Assembly: GCF_024124665.1 (NCBI RefSeq)
Contig: NZ_JAMXSB010000004.1
Location: forward strand, 372,001 to 436,000
Reading direction: 5' to 3'
Length of the DNA: 64,000 nt
Source: Pleionea sp. CnH1-48
GTDB lineage: Bacteria > Pseudomonadota > Gammaproteobacteria > Enterobacterales > Kangiellaceae
The first letter of the stretch is position 1. Each line of letters opens with the position of its first letter. Below the pieces are notes generated by a model. It was not told the origin of the DNA, made no database searches, and saw only the letters and a list, made by a program, of their open reading frames with translations. A program made the translations under genes and the position numbers. Of this stretch, positions 23,925 through 32,494 are shown in pieces.

Positions 23925-25946
23925 ATGTGTGGTATTGCAGGTGTTTTTCACCACGCAAAAGATAATAGCATTGACCCGCAACTTTTAGTCAATATGGCTG
24001 CCATTCAATATCATCGTGGACCAGATGATTTTGGTTACGTGAATCCTGAAGGGCTTGGTATGGGGATGAGCCATGCTCGTCTTTCTATTATTGACCTTAA
24101 CAAAGAACGAGGCCGACAACCTCACCTGTCATCCAATAAAGATTATTTTTTAGTTCACAACGGTGAGTTTTACGATTTTCAAAAGATCCGTGCCGAGCTG
24201 ACTAGTTTAGGTGATCGCTTTAAAAGTAAGAGTGATTCAGAAATCATTCTTCATTTGTTTCCCCGTTATGGCATAGAAAAAACCATTGAGTTTTTGCGAG
24301 GTGAATTTGCATTTGCTCTTTATGACAAAAAAGACGACTGTTTGTATTTAGTCAGAGATCGTTTCGGTGTTAAACCTCTCTATTGGACAGAAACAGAAGA
24401 TGGGATCGTTTATGGCTCAGAGCTCAAAGTATTATTCGCTCACCCAAAAGTGAGACGCGAGCTTACAGCACAAGGTACTTATCATCAGCTGATACAAGTT
24501 ATGGTACCAGGAACGACGGCATTTAAAGGCATTCATCAGGTAAAGCCCGGTCACATTATTAAGATAAAGAGAATCGATGGTCGGCTTTCGGTAAGTGAAC
24601 AAAAATACTGGGATATCGATTTTCCGGTTGCTGGAGAATATGTCGACCATAAAGATGAAAGCTATTATATTGAGGGCGTCAGAGATCAGCTTCTTGAGGC
24701 GGTGCAGCATCGCTTACAAGCTGATGTGCCTGTTGGTTGCTATTTATCTGGCGGCATCGACTCGTGTTCAATTTTGGGATTGTCTGCCGCAGTTCGCCAA
24801 GATCCGGTAAAGGCTTTTACCATCGGCTTCGATAGTGATGAGTATGACGAAACGCCGATTGCAACCGAAATGGCTCAAATGACTGGCGCGGACCAAATTG
24901 TTCTAAAATTGAATGCGGAACAACTTTACAACAATTTTTCTCGCACCATTTGGCACACAGAGCGCACCATTTATAATACCCTTGCCGTGGCAAAGCTGCT
25001 AATGAGCGAAACCGTTCGCAATAATCAATACAAAGTAGTACTAACAGGCGAAGGTTCTGATGAATTATTTGCTGGTTATCCAGCCTTCCGAAAAGATATG
25101 TTCTTATACGGCCTGGATGATCTGCCTTCTAGTCTAAGAGCCGAGTGGCAAAGTAGTCTAGAAGCCAGTAATAGTTTATTCAAAGGTGCCATGCTTCCGC
25201 GTGAAGAGTTTTCTTCTGCCGCCATGAACGAAGTTATCGGGTTTACACCAACTTGTTTACAAAGCTGGTTACATTGCCATAGCTATGGCATGCAATTGCT
25301 CAATCCAGAGTGGCGACAAGACATGGCCAGCTACGATGCGGGGAGCGCAATAGCTAACACTTTTGATCGCAGTCAGTTGGAGGGCCGACATCCATTGGAT
25401 AAAGCACAATATGTCTGGATCAAGACCATGTTAGAAGGCCAAATCCTTACGTGGGGCGGAGACCGGGTCGATATGGCAAACTCGATGGAGGCAAGACCCG
25501 CTTTTCTTGATCATCACCTGGCTAAGTTCGCCACTCAGGTTCCACCTCAGCTTCGTATCAAAGGCGCGACTGAAAAATATGTATTGCGTGAAGCTATGAA
25601 AGGACTATTACCCGAATCTCTCTATAAAAGACAGAAGTTTGCTTTTATGGCTCCGCCTGCGCATACTGACCAGAATAAGTGGAACATGATGATGGCACTA
25701 ATGGATGAGTTTGCCAGTAAAGAAAAAGTCGAAGCGGCTGGTGCTCTAGACTATCAAGCCGTGAATGCTTTAATTAAAAGTCATGAAGATCCCGATATGA
25801 ATCGAGATCAAAAAGTTCAATTGGACGCAGTGTTAAACCATGTGCTCGGCATCCAGTTGCTTCACCAACACTTTATTGCCAATGATATTCCAGCTGTCGC
25901 CGAACAGCGAGCTCGAGAGCTGGGATGGAATGTTCACAATAAATAG
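23925..25946 (+). CDS. Asparagine synthase (glutamine-hydrolysing) homologue
   Basis: 673 residues. The N-terminal Ntn glutaminase domain begins MCGIAGVF, where Cys2 is the nucleophile once Met is removed; RGPDDFG and VHNGEFYD complete the glutamine pocket. The synthetase domain has the PP-loop SGGIDS (near 270) and TGEGSDELFAGYP. It is longer than E. coli AsnB (about 554), with extra C-terminal sequence. Such enzymes adenylate a carboxylate and transfer glutamine-derived ammonia; besides asparagine they make other amides, such as N-acetylglutaminylglutamine amide. Because it sits between a carbamoyltransferase and an aminomutase, a non-standard amide product is plausible. TCTGGAG precedes the ATG. 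Confidence 0.92.
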   Translation: MCGIAGVFHHAKDNSIDPQLLVNMAAIQYHRGPDDFGYVNPEGLGMGMSHARLSIIDLNKERGRQPHLSSNKDYFLVHNGEFYDFQKIRAELTSLGDRFKSKSDSEIILHLFPRYGIEKTIEFLRGEFAFALYDKKDDCLYLVRDRFGVKPLYWTETEDGIVYGSELKVLFAHPKVRRELTAQGTYHQLIQVMVPGTTAFKGIHQVKPGHIIKIKRIDGRLSVSEQKYWDIDFPVAGEYVDHKDESYYIEGVRDQLLEAVQHRLQADVPVGCYLSGGIDSCSILGLSAAVRQDPVKAFTIGFDSDEYDETPIATEMAQMTGADQIVLKLNAEQLYNNFSRTIWHTERTIYNTLAVAKLLMSETVRNNQYKVVLTGEGSDELFAGYPAFRKDMFLYGLDDLPSSLRAEWQSSLEASNSLFKGAMLPREEFSSAAMNEVIGFTPTCLQSWLHCHSYGMQLLNPEWRQDMASYDAGSAIANTFDRSQLEGRHPLDKAQYVWIKTMLEGQILTWGGDRVDMANSMEARPAFLDHHLAKFATQVPPQLRIKGATEKYVLREAMKGLLPESLYKRQKFAFMAPPAHTDQNKWNMMMALMDEFASKEKVEAAGALDYQAVNALIKSHEDPDMNRDQKVQLDAVLNHVLGIQLLHQHFIANDIPAVAEQRARELGWNVHNK

Positions 25947-25970
25947 AAATAAGAGAGTTGATTAATACCG

Positions 25971-27314
25971 ATGGATGCAATTGTTACACCATTATCGATA
26001 CAAGACGACAGTCTTCAACAGGCGGGCCCTCCCAAGCTTAAAGTTTTTACGGCCAAGCAATTAAATAAGATCCCTCAATTCTTATCGCTACCGACCGAGG
26101 CCCAGCTGAGCGTGCGAGCGGCGGCAGAAGTATTTCCTTTTCGAGTCAACCAGTATGTTATCGACGAATTAATTGACTGGAACAATTGGCAAGCTGACCC
26201 AATGTTCCGGTTGCTTTTCCCGCAGAAGGAAATGTTAAGCAATGAACATCTTTTCGCATTAGAAAAAGCAACGGAAGCCGAGGATAAAAAGCAGATAGAG
26301 GAAACTGTAAAAAAGATTCGAGCTAGCTTAAATCCCCACCCAGCGGGCCAGATGGAATTAAACGTTCCGAGAGCGGAAGGTGAACCCTTAGATGGCATTC
26401 AGCATAAATACAAAGAAACCGTTCTGTTTTTTCCAAAACAGGGCCAAACATGCCACAGCTACTGTTCGTTTTGTTTTCGCTGGGCGCAGTTTATCGGTGA
26501 TAAAAGCCTGCAATTTGCAGCAAAAGAAGCACTGCAATTAGTCGACTATCTGCGAGAGCACAAAGAAGTCACTGATGTTTTGATCACTGGCGGCGATCCA
26601 CTCGTCATGAAAACTAAAAATCTCAAGGCTTATGTTGAAACCATCATTAACGCACCAGGCTTAGAACATATCGAAAACATCAGGATTGGCACCAAGGCTC
26701 TCACCTTTTGGCCTTACCGGTTTGTAACAGACAATGATGCTGATGAGTTGATGGAATTGTTCGAGTCGGTGATTGCTTCCGGTAGACAACTTGCTTTAAT
26801 GGCACACTACAATCATTGGAAAGAGTTAGATACAGATATTGCTAAACAAGCAATCCGAAGAGTGAGAGATACTGGTGCAGTTATTCGCAGTCAGGGACCT
26901 TTGTTAAGAGGCATTAACGATGATCCGGAAGTTTGGGCTAAGTTATGGAAAGAACAAACTAAGCTCGGAATTACTCCTTACTATATGTTTGTCGAACGGG
27001 ATACTGGTGCACAACATTATTTTGAAGTGCCGCTTGTTAAAGCATGGGAAATCTATCGTCAAGCTATCTCTAGCGTGTCAGGATTATCCCGCACCGCCCG
27101 AGGTCCGTCGATGAGCGCCTCTCCTGGTAAGGTCGAAATTCAAGGCGTCACCACAATTAATAATCAAAAAGTGCTCTCGCTACGGTTTATTCAAGGCAGA
27201 AATCCTGATTGGGTTCAAAGACCGTTCTATGCCGAGTATGACGAGTCAGCGACTTGGTTGAATCATCTCAAACCAGCATTTGGCGAAAAGCAGTTTTTCT
27301 TTGAGGCCCAATAG
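25971..27314 (+). CDS. KamA-like radical SAM aminomutase (lysine 2,3-aminomutase family)
   Basis: 447 residues. The radical-SAM cluster is Cys161, Cys165 and Cys168 (CHSYCSFC). GGDP follows as SAM-binding motif, and a PLP-binding Lys is likely Lys387 in SASPGKVEI, the position of PGGGGK in lysine 2,3-aminomutase. Of the two Asp that hold the lysine side chain in the clostridial enzyme, the first is kept (GIND, Asp317) but the second, seven residues before the PLP Lys, aligns with Ser. This suggests an alpha-to-beta amino shift on an amino acid other than lysine. It starts 24 bp after the asparagine synthase, so co-transcription is likely. EpmB is less likely because no EF-P genes are near. 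Confidence 0.85.
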   Translation: MDAIVTPLSIQDDSLQQAGPPKLKVFTAKQLNKIPQFLSLPTEAQLSVRAAAEVFPFRVNQYVIDELIDWNNWQADPMFRLLFPQKEMLSNEHLFALEKATEAEDKKQIEETVKKIRASLNPHPAGQMELNVPRAEGEPLDGIQHKYKETVLFFPKQGQTCHSYCSFCFRWAQFIGDKSLQFAAKEALQLVDYLREHKEVTDVLITGGDPLVMKTKNLKAYVETIINAPGLEHIENIRIGTKALTFWPYRFVTDNDADELMELFESVIASGRQLALMAHYNHWKELDTDIAKQAIRRVRDTGAVIRSQGPLLRGINDDPEVWAKLWKEQTKLGITPYYMFVERDTGAQHYFEVPLVKAWEIYRQAISSVSGLSRTARGPSMSASPGKVEIQGVTTINNQKVLSLRFIQGRNPDWVQRPFYAEYDESATWLNHLKPAFGEKQFFFEAQ

Positions 27315-27420
27315 CGCTAGTAGAATTGATGTATCAGCAAAGTCTGTAGATAAAGGGGAGCCCTGATTTTAAGGGGTAGATGCAAATAAAGACCGTTTAA
27401 CTTTATTACGAGTATTGAGT

Positions 27421-27711
27421 ATGCTACTTAAAGTTACTAATTTGTCGAGCAAAACTACACAGGATATTTTGTACGAATCCTTTAACAATTTCGGCTCTGT
27501 GGACTATGTAAAACTCACTCAGCACCAAAACTCCCCTGGTGCGCTTGTAAAAATGCATGATTACTCTGATGCGAAAACTGCCATGCGGCTCTTAAACGGC
27601 AGTGCTCTTGAGGGCAGTATCATACAAGTTTTTCGCTGCAACCCAAACAAAACAGGAGGTGAAAGTTTTGAGCGAAAAAATTCCTCAAGACAATCAAAAC
27701 GAGGTTATTGA
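27421..27711 (+). CDS. Small RNA-recognition-motif (RRM) protein
   Basis: 96 residues from ATG 27421 (TTG 27415 is an alternative). A single beta-alpha-beta-beta-alpha-beta RRM fills residues 1-72: RNP2-like LKVTNL, helix TTQDILYESFNNFGSV, RNP1-like region PGALVKMHDYSDA, and helix AKTAMRLLNGSALEG. The RNP1 aromatic residues are weak. A basic tail (ERKNSSRQSKR) could bind RNA nonspecifically. Its 3' end overlaps the cheW gene by 44 bp in a different frame, so expression is linked. Bacterial single-RRM proteins are uncommon outside cyanobacteria and some proteobacteria; function here unknown. Confidence 0.75.
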   Translation: MLLKVTNLSSKTTQDILYESFNNFGSVDYVKLTQHQNSPGALVKMHDYSDAKTAMRLLNGSALEGSIIQVFRCNPNKTGGESFERKNSSRQSKRGY

Positions 27712-28120
27712 GAAAGGGGAGTGGCTTTGTTTCAAAATCTCTGACGAGACCTATGCTCACGATGCTCTTCTGGTCGATGAAGTGCTTAGATATTCAGAAC
27801 CAACGCCAGTGCCAGGCTCACCTCACGGCATTTTGGGCCTCCTAAATATACGAGGCAGCGTCGTCTCGGTATTTTCTGGAAGAGCTTTAATAGGCCTAAC
27901 CGACGAACCGCCAACTGACGAATCAAGGATTGTTATCTTTAAAACAGAAAACGAGAGTATCGGTGTTGTTGTGGATAGTGTTGTCGAGATTGCTTATTTC
28001 AGCAAGAATCAAGTGGAAGGAGCCGTTGCACAGCATCAAGATCGCGCCTTTATTAAGGGCACGATCCACCATCAAAAACAATTGCTTATCGTTGTTGATT
28101 TTTCCAATATTGATAAGTGA
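27668..28120 (+). CDS. CheW-domain protein
   Basis: 150 residues. The start is decided by AGGAGGTGA at 27654-27662, an almost perfect Shine-Dalgarno sequence six bases before TTG 27668, even though this lies inside the RRM gene. The CheW fold is clear: WLCFKISDETYAHDALLVDEVLRY, PGSPHGILGLLNIRGSVVSVFSGRALIGL, SIGVVVDSVVEI, and the C-terminal FIKGTIHHQKQLLIVVDF. CheW couples chemoreceptors to the CheA kinase; no CheA, receptor or flagellar genes are in the window. It may serve a remote array or act as an adaptor with the RRM partner. Confidence 0.9.
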   Translation: MSEKIPQDNQNEVIEKGEWLCFKISDETYAHDALLVDEVLRYSEPTPVPGSPHGILGLLNIRGSVVSVFSGRALIGLTDEPPTDESRIVIFKTENESIGVVVDSVVEIAYFSKNQVEGAVAQHQDRAFIKGTIHHQKQLLIVVDFSNIDK

Positions 28121-28213
28121 ATAACGTCAATTTCGATGGAACAATTCTAAGCGCTGATAGATAAAGGATAGAATCAGATCGATACGCATGCTAGGGTTCA
28201 CAAAGACTAAAGT

Positions 28214-28270
28214 GAACTTTTGCCAATTAGACTAAGATAAGCTCCTTGCAGTCTCATCCACTGGCAAAGC
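28214..28270. terminator. Possible shared terminator of convergent cheW and propeller regulator
   Basis: CTTTTGCCA (about 28216-28224) and TGGCAAAG (about 28262-28269) can pair around an inner GACT/AGTC stem. It lies between convergent genes. Pairing is imperfect, so confidence is low. Confidence 0.3.
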
Positions 28271-28287
28271 TGCTGACTTAAGTTCAT

Positions 28288-30438
28288 TTATTCTTCTAAA
28301 GACAGTTCAACCACTTCCTTTTTTGCAGAAACCTGAAAGGTCATCAAAAGATGGGATTGGTTAACATCTGTTAGATAATCAACGCCTTGCTTTACTTCTC
28401 CCAAAATAGCAAATGATTGCGTGTTTAGATCGTAAGACCATAGCTGGTTCTTGCGGTCAATACAGTAAATAGTATTACCATAAATCACAAAAGATTTTGC
28501 TTGGCCTCCCATGCCATCGAGTACTTCGATTCGTTCGTCTTCCACTGGGCCACGTTGCCAAAAACGTCCACGAGGATCTTTGTAAATCAAACGACCATCT
28601 TGGCTTTTTAGCGCCCACAAAGCACTTTTATTAACTCTATCAATAATCTTAAGTTCATTTAAGTCGTACTCGACCAACTGAAGCGCTCCATTGATTCGCA
28701 GCAATAATAAAGCGGTGTTGTGAACACTGTCCCATTGATACAGTCGGACAACAGAGTGTTCTATTGGATAAGATTTTTGAGTCGAATCCAACTGCACTTG
28801 AATTAACGCACTGTTCGCATTGATCAAAAGACTTTTGCCATCTTCAGCCCAATCAAAGCCTCGAATGTAAGTATCTAGCGGAAAACCGGTGATTTGTCTG
28901 GTGCCGTCACTCCCGGTAACCCAAATCTGAGACTCTCCTGAACGTGTCGACCAAAATGCAATAGAATCACCGCCAGGCTGAAAAATGGCATAATCCTCGC
29001 CGAGGTTTGTACGCTCTATGCTGGGATAATTTTGATGAGTAAACTCAAAAGAAGCCTCTGAGTTTGTCATTTGATTCAACGGCAGCTTAACAATATCACT
29101 ATCGTAAGGCCCTTTAATCATGAGTAATTTGTTGCCCTCAGGGTGAAACTCTGGCTGCACCATAATATCCGCAAAAGGCGAACTGATTTTGCTCACTTCA
29201 CCGCTGTAGGACAATGTAAAAAGTTGTCGACCTGTACTAAAAATAAGTTGTTCGGGCAAAGGGGAAAAGTTGGGGTAAATAGGTCGATGTTTAGGGATTT
29301 CTGCTGGTCGCTTTATGGCATGGCTGGATACTAGCTGACCATCAGGTTTTATCATATCAATATAATGTTTCTCGTCACTGTGAATGCTGCTCACCGCAAT
29401 CAGGTCGTCTTTTGGCGAATAGGCATAGTCGAACAAATTACCATCAGATAGTGCGTAAAGCTCACTACCTTCATTGGTGCTCATTGAGTATTTGATCAAT
29501 TTCCAACGGCTTGAATCTAACTTAAAAAGCGCGACGTGATCGTCATTCAACCATATCGGCTTTTTGACCACAGAGTTTTTACATTGGAGTACGACTTCTG
29601 GCTGCTGAGGGCTTTCTAATGCCTTGGCGAAATCCAGGGTTACCAAATCATAGCAATCTCTCTGAGTCTCTGGTGTTTCACAAGCTTCGGTGGCCAGAAA
29701 CACCATTTTACTGCCGTCTTTCGAAAAACTGTGTCGACCATAAGCGGCCCAGTCTTTGGTGAGCTGTATTTCTTGTTGAGTCTCAATATGTTTAGCCCAG
29801 ATTTTATTAACACATTGCTTCTCTTTATAGCGATGAAAAACGATGTATTGACCGTCTGGCGAATAGGTCGCATCAAACTCTTTGTCATCGGTGGCTGTCA
29901 ACAAACGGAGTTGGTCGAAAGCGAGTTGAGAAGAAGATTTAGAGGGTTGGTTCATATAACCGACAGCGGCCAAAAAGAGGGGGACTATAACCCAGTAAAC
30001 CCAGCGAAAACTATTCCTTGGAGGTTCTGAAGGTTGAGGCTCCGTGTTGCTGATGTGAAGTTCATTGCTTTCGCCAGGGTTGGACACCACTTCTTGGACA
30101 TTTGGGCTATTCGATGTACCAGCAGTGTCTTGCCAGCGCACATCACACTCTAAACTATACCCCTGTTTTGCATGTGTCTTTATGATGAGTTTGCCATCAT
30201 CACCGAGCGCTTTTCTTAACTGCGCAATGCTTCTTTGTAACGTGTTGGGGGATACTGCGGTGTCTTGCCAGACCTGGGTTAACAACTCGTCCTGGCTGAT
30301 CACTTTTCCCTGATTTTCGGCCAGATAGGTCAACACGGCTAGCGCTTTGGGGGCCATGGTTTGAGACTGTTTATTTTGAGTGATTTGATTTCTGGACAAA
30401 TCGATAAAGAAACCACCAACCCAGTATTGCACTTTCAT
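28288..30438 (-). CDS. CadC-like membrane regulator with periplasmic TolB/PD40-type propeller (paralogue A)
   Basis: 716 residues. The cytoplasmic winged helix occupies about 1-100 (SQDELLTQVWQDTAVSPNTLQRSIAQLRKALG, then THAKQGYSL). A Pro-rich linker and one membrane segment (145-162) follow. The remaining 550 residues are periplasmic and carry repeated propeller blades: ATYSPDGQYIVFHRY, HSFSKDGSKMVFLA, AYSPKDDLIAVSS, IFQPGGDSIAFWSTRSGESQIWV. The architecture is that of a one-component sensor with a beta-propeller ligand domain. AGGGG lies five bases before the ATG. It is divergent from the esterase operon at 30696, whose promoter carries an 11-bp repeat array; that operon is the likely target. 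A close paralogue is at 36877. Confidence 0.9.
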   Translation of the reverse strand: MKVQYWVGGFFIDLSRNQITQNKQSQTMAPKALAVLTYLAENQGKVISQDELLTQVWQDTAVSPNTLQRSIAQLRKALGDDGKLIIKTHAKQGYSLECDVRWQDTAGTSNSPNVQEVVSNPGESNELHISNTEPQPSEPPRNSFRWVYWVIVPLFLAAVGYMNQPSKSSSQLAFDQLRLLTATDDKEFDATYSPDGQYIVFHRYKEKQCVNKIWAKHIETQQEIQLTKDWAAYGRHSFSKDGSKMVFLATEACETPETQRDCYDLVTLDFAKALESPQQPEVVLQCKNSVVKKPIWLNDDHVALFKLDSSRWKLIKYSMSTNEGSELYALSDGNLFDYAYSPKDDLIAVSSIHSDEKHYIDMIKPDGQLVSSHAIKRPAEIPKHRPIYPNFSPLPEQLIFSTGRQLFTLSYSGEVSKISSPFADIMVQPEFHPEGNKLLMIKGPYDSDIVKLPLNQMTNSEASFEFTHQNYPSIERTNLGEDYAIFQPGGDSIAFWSTRSGESQIWVTGSDGTRQITGFPLDTYIRGFDWAEDGKSLLINANSALIQVQLDSTQKSYPIEHSVVRLYQWDSVHNTALLLLRINGALQLVEYDLNELKIIDRVNKSALWALKSQDGRLIYKDPRGRFWQRGPVEDERIEVLDGMGGQAKSFVIYGNTIYCIDRKNQLWSYDLNTQSFAILGEVKQGVDYLTDVNQSHLLMTFQVSAKKEVVELSLEE

Positions 30439-30568
30439 ATAACCCCTAATAATGAAGAATACGGCTGCTCAAAGATGAATTTTGCCAGCAAAGCTCATCT
30501 TAGCACAAGCCCTGATTGTAACTGAACTTGCCTCTGTAACCAATTGATAAGTAAACAATATTTTGCCA

Positions 30569-30605
30569 TCAGCCAAAAGTCAGCGAGAAGTCAGTGCAAC
30601 TTCAG
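30569..30605 (+). promoter_or_regulatory. TCAG array A: four half-sites at 11-bp spacing, operator of the esterase operon
   Basis: TCAG occurs at 30569, 30580, 30591 and 30602, exactly 11 bp apart and all on the plus strand; the preceding bases are A, G, G, T. The last unit ends 91 bp before the esterase start. Equal helical phase and direct orientation are what OmpR/PhoB/CadC-type winged helices bind. The same arrangement lies upstream of the paralogous propeller gene (57511-57548). Confidence 0.7.
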
Positions 30606-30695
30606 GCATTTTAAAATCGGTCAGGTAAATTGGGCTCTCTTACTTAGTGAACCTCAACGCTCTCAATGAGCAAAATATTGAAGGAAGAGATAAAT

Positions 30696-31556
30696 ATGAA
30701 AAAAAGCCTAATCCTGATTGTTTTACTGCTGTTGCCTTACCTGAACCTGGAAGCGGGTGAGCAAACCCTGTACAAAATGCCTGGTACAGAGGTTGTTCCG
30801 ATCAAGAGCTCGGTTAACGGGGGGCAATATGAACTCTATATCAAGCTGCCCGAAAAGTATTCGGAGAATCCAGACAAAAAATATCCCGTTATCTATTTTA
30901 CCGATGCGGTGTGGCATATCGAATTATTGTCCGCGACCACCGCCTTTATGATGGAGGAGGTAATTCTGGTTGGGGTTTCCTGGCAGAAGGATATGGATAA
31001 AGCCTTAATGAAGGAGAGGGGAGCACACGTCAGTCGCTATCGGGACTATTCTGCTTACCCCCACAAAAAGCCCAAAATACAGGCTAAGTACAATTTTGGG
31101 CAAGCCAACCATCACCTTGCGTTTATCCGTGAGGATGTTTTCAAATATGTAGAAAGCCGATTCCGTACTCAGCCTGATAATCGTAGCTACTTTGGTTATT
31201 CCATGGGCGGAGAATTTGGTGCTTACGTGCTGCTGGCACAGGCTAACACCTTCAAAAACTACATATTGGGCAGCCCCTCGTTTGGAAAAGACGTTCCATT
31301 CTATGCTCGGCTGATATCGAAACTCAGCACTCAAGGCAAGTCGCTCAATGCCAATGTTTTCGTGGCTTACGGTACGCAGGAGAAAGAATCAGGAAAATAC
31401 ATTGATGAGTTTATGACCTTGCTGAAAAACACCAAGGACGAAAGCTTATCTCTTAAACACGAGTTGATAGAGGGTGACCATGGCAGTGCTTTCCCTATGA
31501 CGGGAGTGCGCAGCATTGCCTGGTTAAAGAGCTTGCAGACAGGAGATAAAAAATGA
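30696..31556 (+). CDS. Secreted alpha/beta-hydrolase, esterase D / enterochelin-esterase (PF00756) type
   Basis: 286 residues from ATG 30696, which follows AAGGAAGAGA (30681-30690) and starts a good signal peptide (MKKSLILIVLLLLPYLNLEAG); an ATG at 30666 would add ten residues before it. The nucleophile elbow is GYSMGG with Ser169, and the late EGDHGSAFP holds the probable catalytic His. Early segments (KYSENPDKKYPVIYF, FIREDVFKYVESRFRT) fit the putative-esterase family, which includes Fes and feruloyl esterases. Periplasmic or secreted. The stop overlaps the start of the next gene (ATGA). Predicted target of the divergent regulator at 28288. Confidence 0.85.
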   Translation: MKKSLILIVLLLLPYLNLEAGEQTLYKMPGTEVVPIKSSVNGGQYELYIKLPEKYSENPDKKYPVIYFTDAVWHIELLSATTAFMMEEVILVGVSWQKDMDKALMKERGAHVSRYRDYSAYPHKKPKIQAKYNFGQANHHLAFIREDVFKYVESRFRTQPDNRSYFGYSMGGEFGAYVLLAQANTFKNYILGSPSFGKDVPFYARLISKLSTQGKSLNANVFVAYGTQEKESGKYIDEFMTLLKNTKDESLSLKHELIEGDHGSAFPMTGVRSIAWLKSLQTGDKK

Positions 31557-32443
31557 AAGGAGTAATTCACCTTAGCATTGTATTCGTATCGGCAATGCTA
31601 CTTAGTAAGAACAGCCATGGGCAAGACGAGTTTCCAGCTCTAAAAGGTGCCTATATGGGACAAAAAGCACCGGGTATCGTGGCCGAGCCTTTTGCTCCTG
31701 GGATCATCTCGAAAGAAGGTTGGGAGCTAGAAGGTGTTTTCGCGCCTGGAATGAAAGAGTTCTATTTCACCATCGACCGAGGTGTCTACACAGGACCCAA
31801 TAAAACGGGATTTCGCCCTACGGTTATAGGCTTTCGCCAAGAAAATAAAGTCTGGAAAAAATTTATTGAATTCCCACGTATTGGCGAAGTCACATTTGCT
31901 CCAGACGGACAACGCATGTACATGGCAGAAGGATATAGAGATCGGGTCGGTAACGACTGGTCAGAGCGCAAAAGCTTAGGACCGATGTTTGATCGCAAAG
32001 ACTGGGGCATTATGCGTCTGTCAGCATCAGCTAAAGGCACTTACGTTTTTGACGACTACAAAACCCAAGGTATTCGCATTTCGCCGCTTAAAGAGGGCAA
32101 ACGACTGCCCCCAAAAAAGATGGGAGCAGTGGTTAACTCTGGTAAATATACAGCGCATCCATTTATCGCACCTGATGAGTCCTATTTAATCTGGGACAGT
32201 GTTCGAGAAGAAGGTTTCGGTGGAGCGGATCTCTATATCAGCTTCAAACAAAAAGACGGTACATGGGGGCCTGCTATCAATATGGGTGACAAAGTTAACT
32301 CAGATAACAACGAAGCCTATGCCACCGTCACCCCTGACGGAAAATTTATTTTGTTCAACAAACGCATCGATGACAAAGGGGACAACGTCGATATTTATTG
32401 GGTCGATGCCAAAATTATTGAAACCCTCAGGCCCAAGTTATAA
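31553..32443 (+). CDS. Secreted PD40/WD40-like propeller protein (paralogue 1)
   Basis: 296 residues with signal peptide (ending near SHGQ, about 24). It contains the motifs FAPDGQRMYMAEGYRDR, RLSASAKGTYVFDD, HPFIAPDESYLIWDS, DLYISFKQKDGTWG and VTPDGKFILFNKR, i.e. PD40 (TolB-like) propeller blades, about five in all. Such proteins bind ligands or partners in the periplasm. Translation is coupled to the esterase through a 4-bp overlap. The protein at 56520 is a clear paralogue with the same order of motifs (ASAKGTYVFDE, HPFIAPDESYIIWDS, VTPDGKYLFY). Confidence 0.85.
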   Translation: MKGVIHLSIVFVSAMLLSKNSHGQDEFPALKGAYMGQKAPGIVAEPFAPGIISKEGWELEGVFAPGMKEFYFTIDRGVYTGPNKTGFRPTVIGFRQENKVWKKFIEFPRIGEVTFAPDGQRMYMAEGYRDRVGNDWSERKSLGPMFDRKDWGIMRLSASAKGTYVFDDYKTQGIRISPLKEGKRLPPKKMGAVVNSGKYTAHPFIAPDESYLIWDSVREEGFGGADLYISFKQKDGTWGPAINMGDKVNSDNNEAYATVTPDGKFILFNKRIDDKGDNVDIYWVDAKIIETLRPKL

Positions 32444-32494
32444 CCGCTAACCACGATTTGTAAAATTCAATTTTCAAACATCATAGGAATACGT

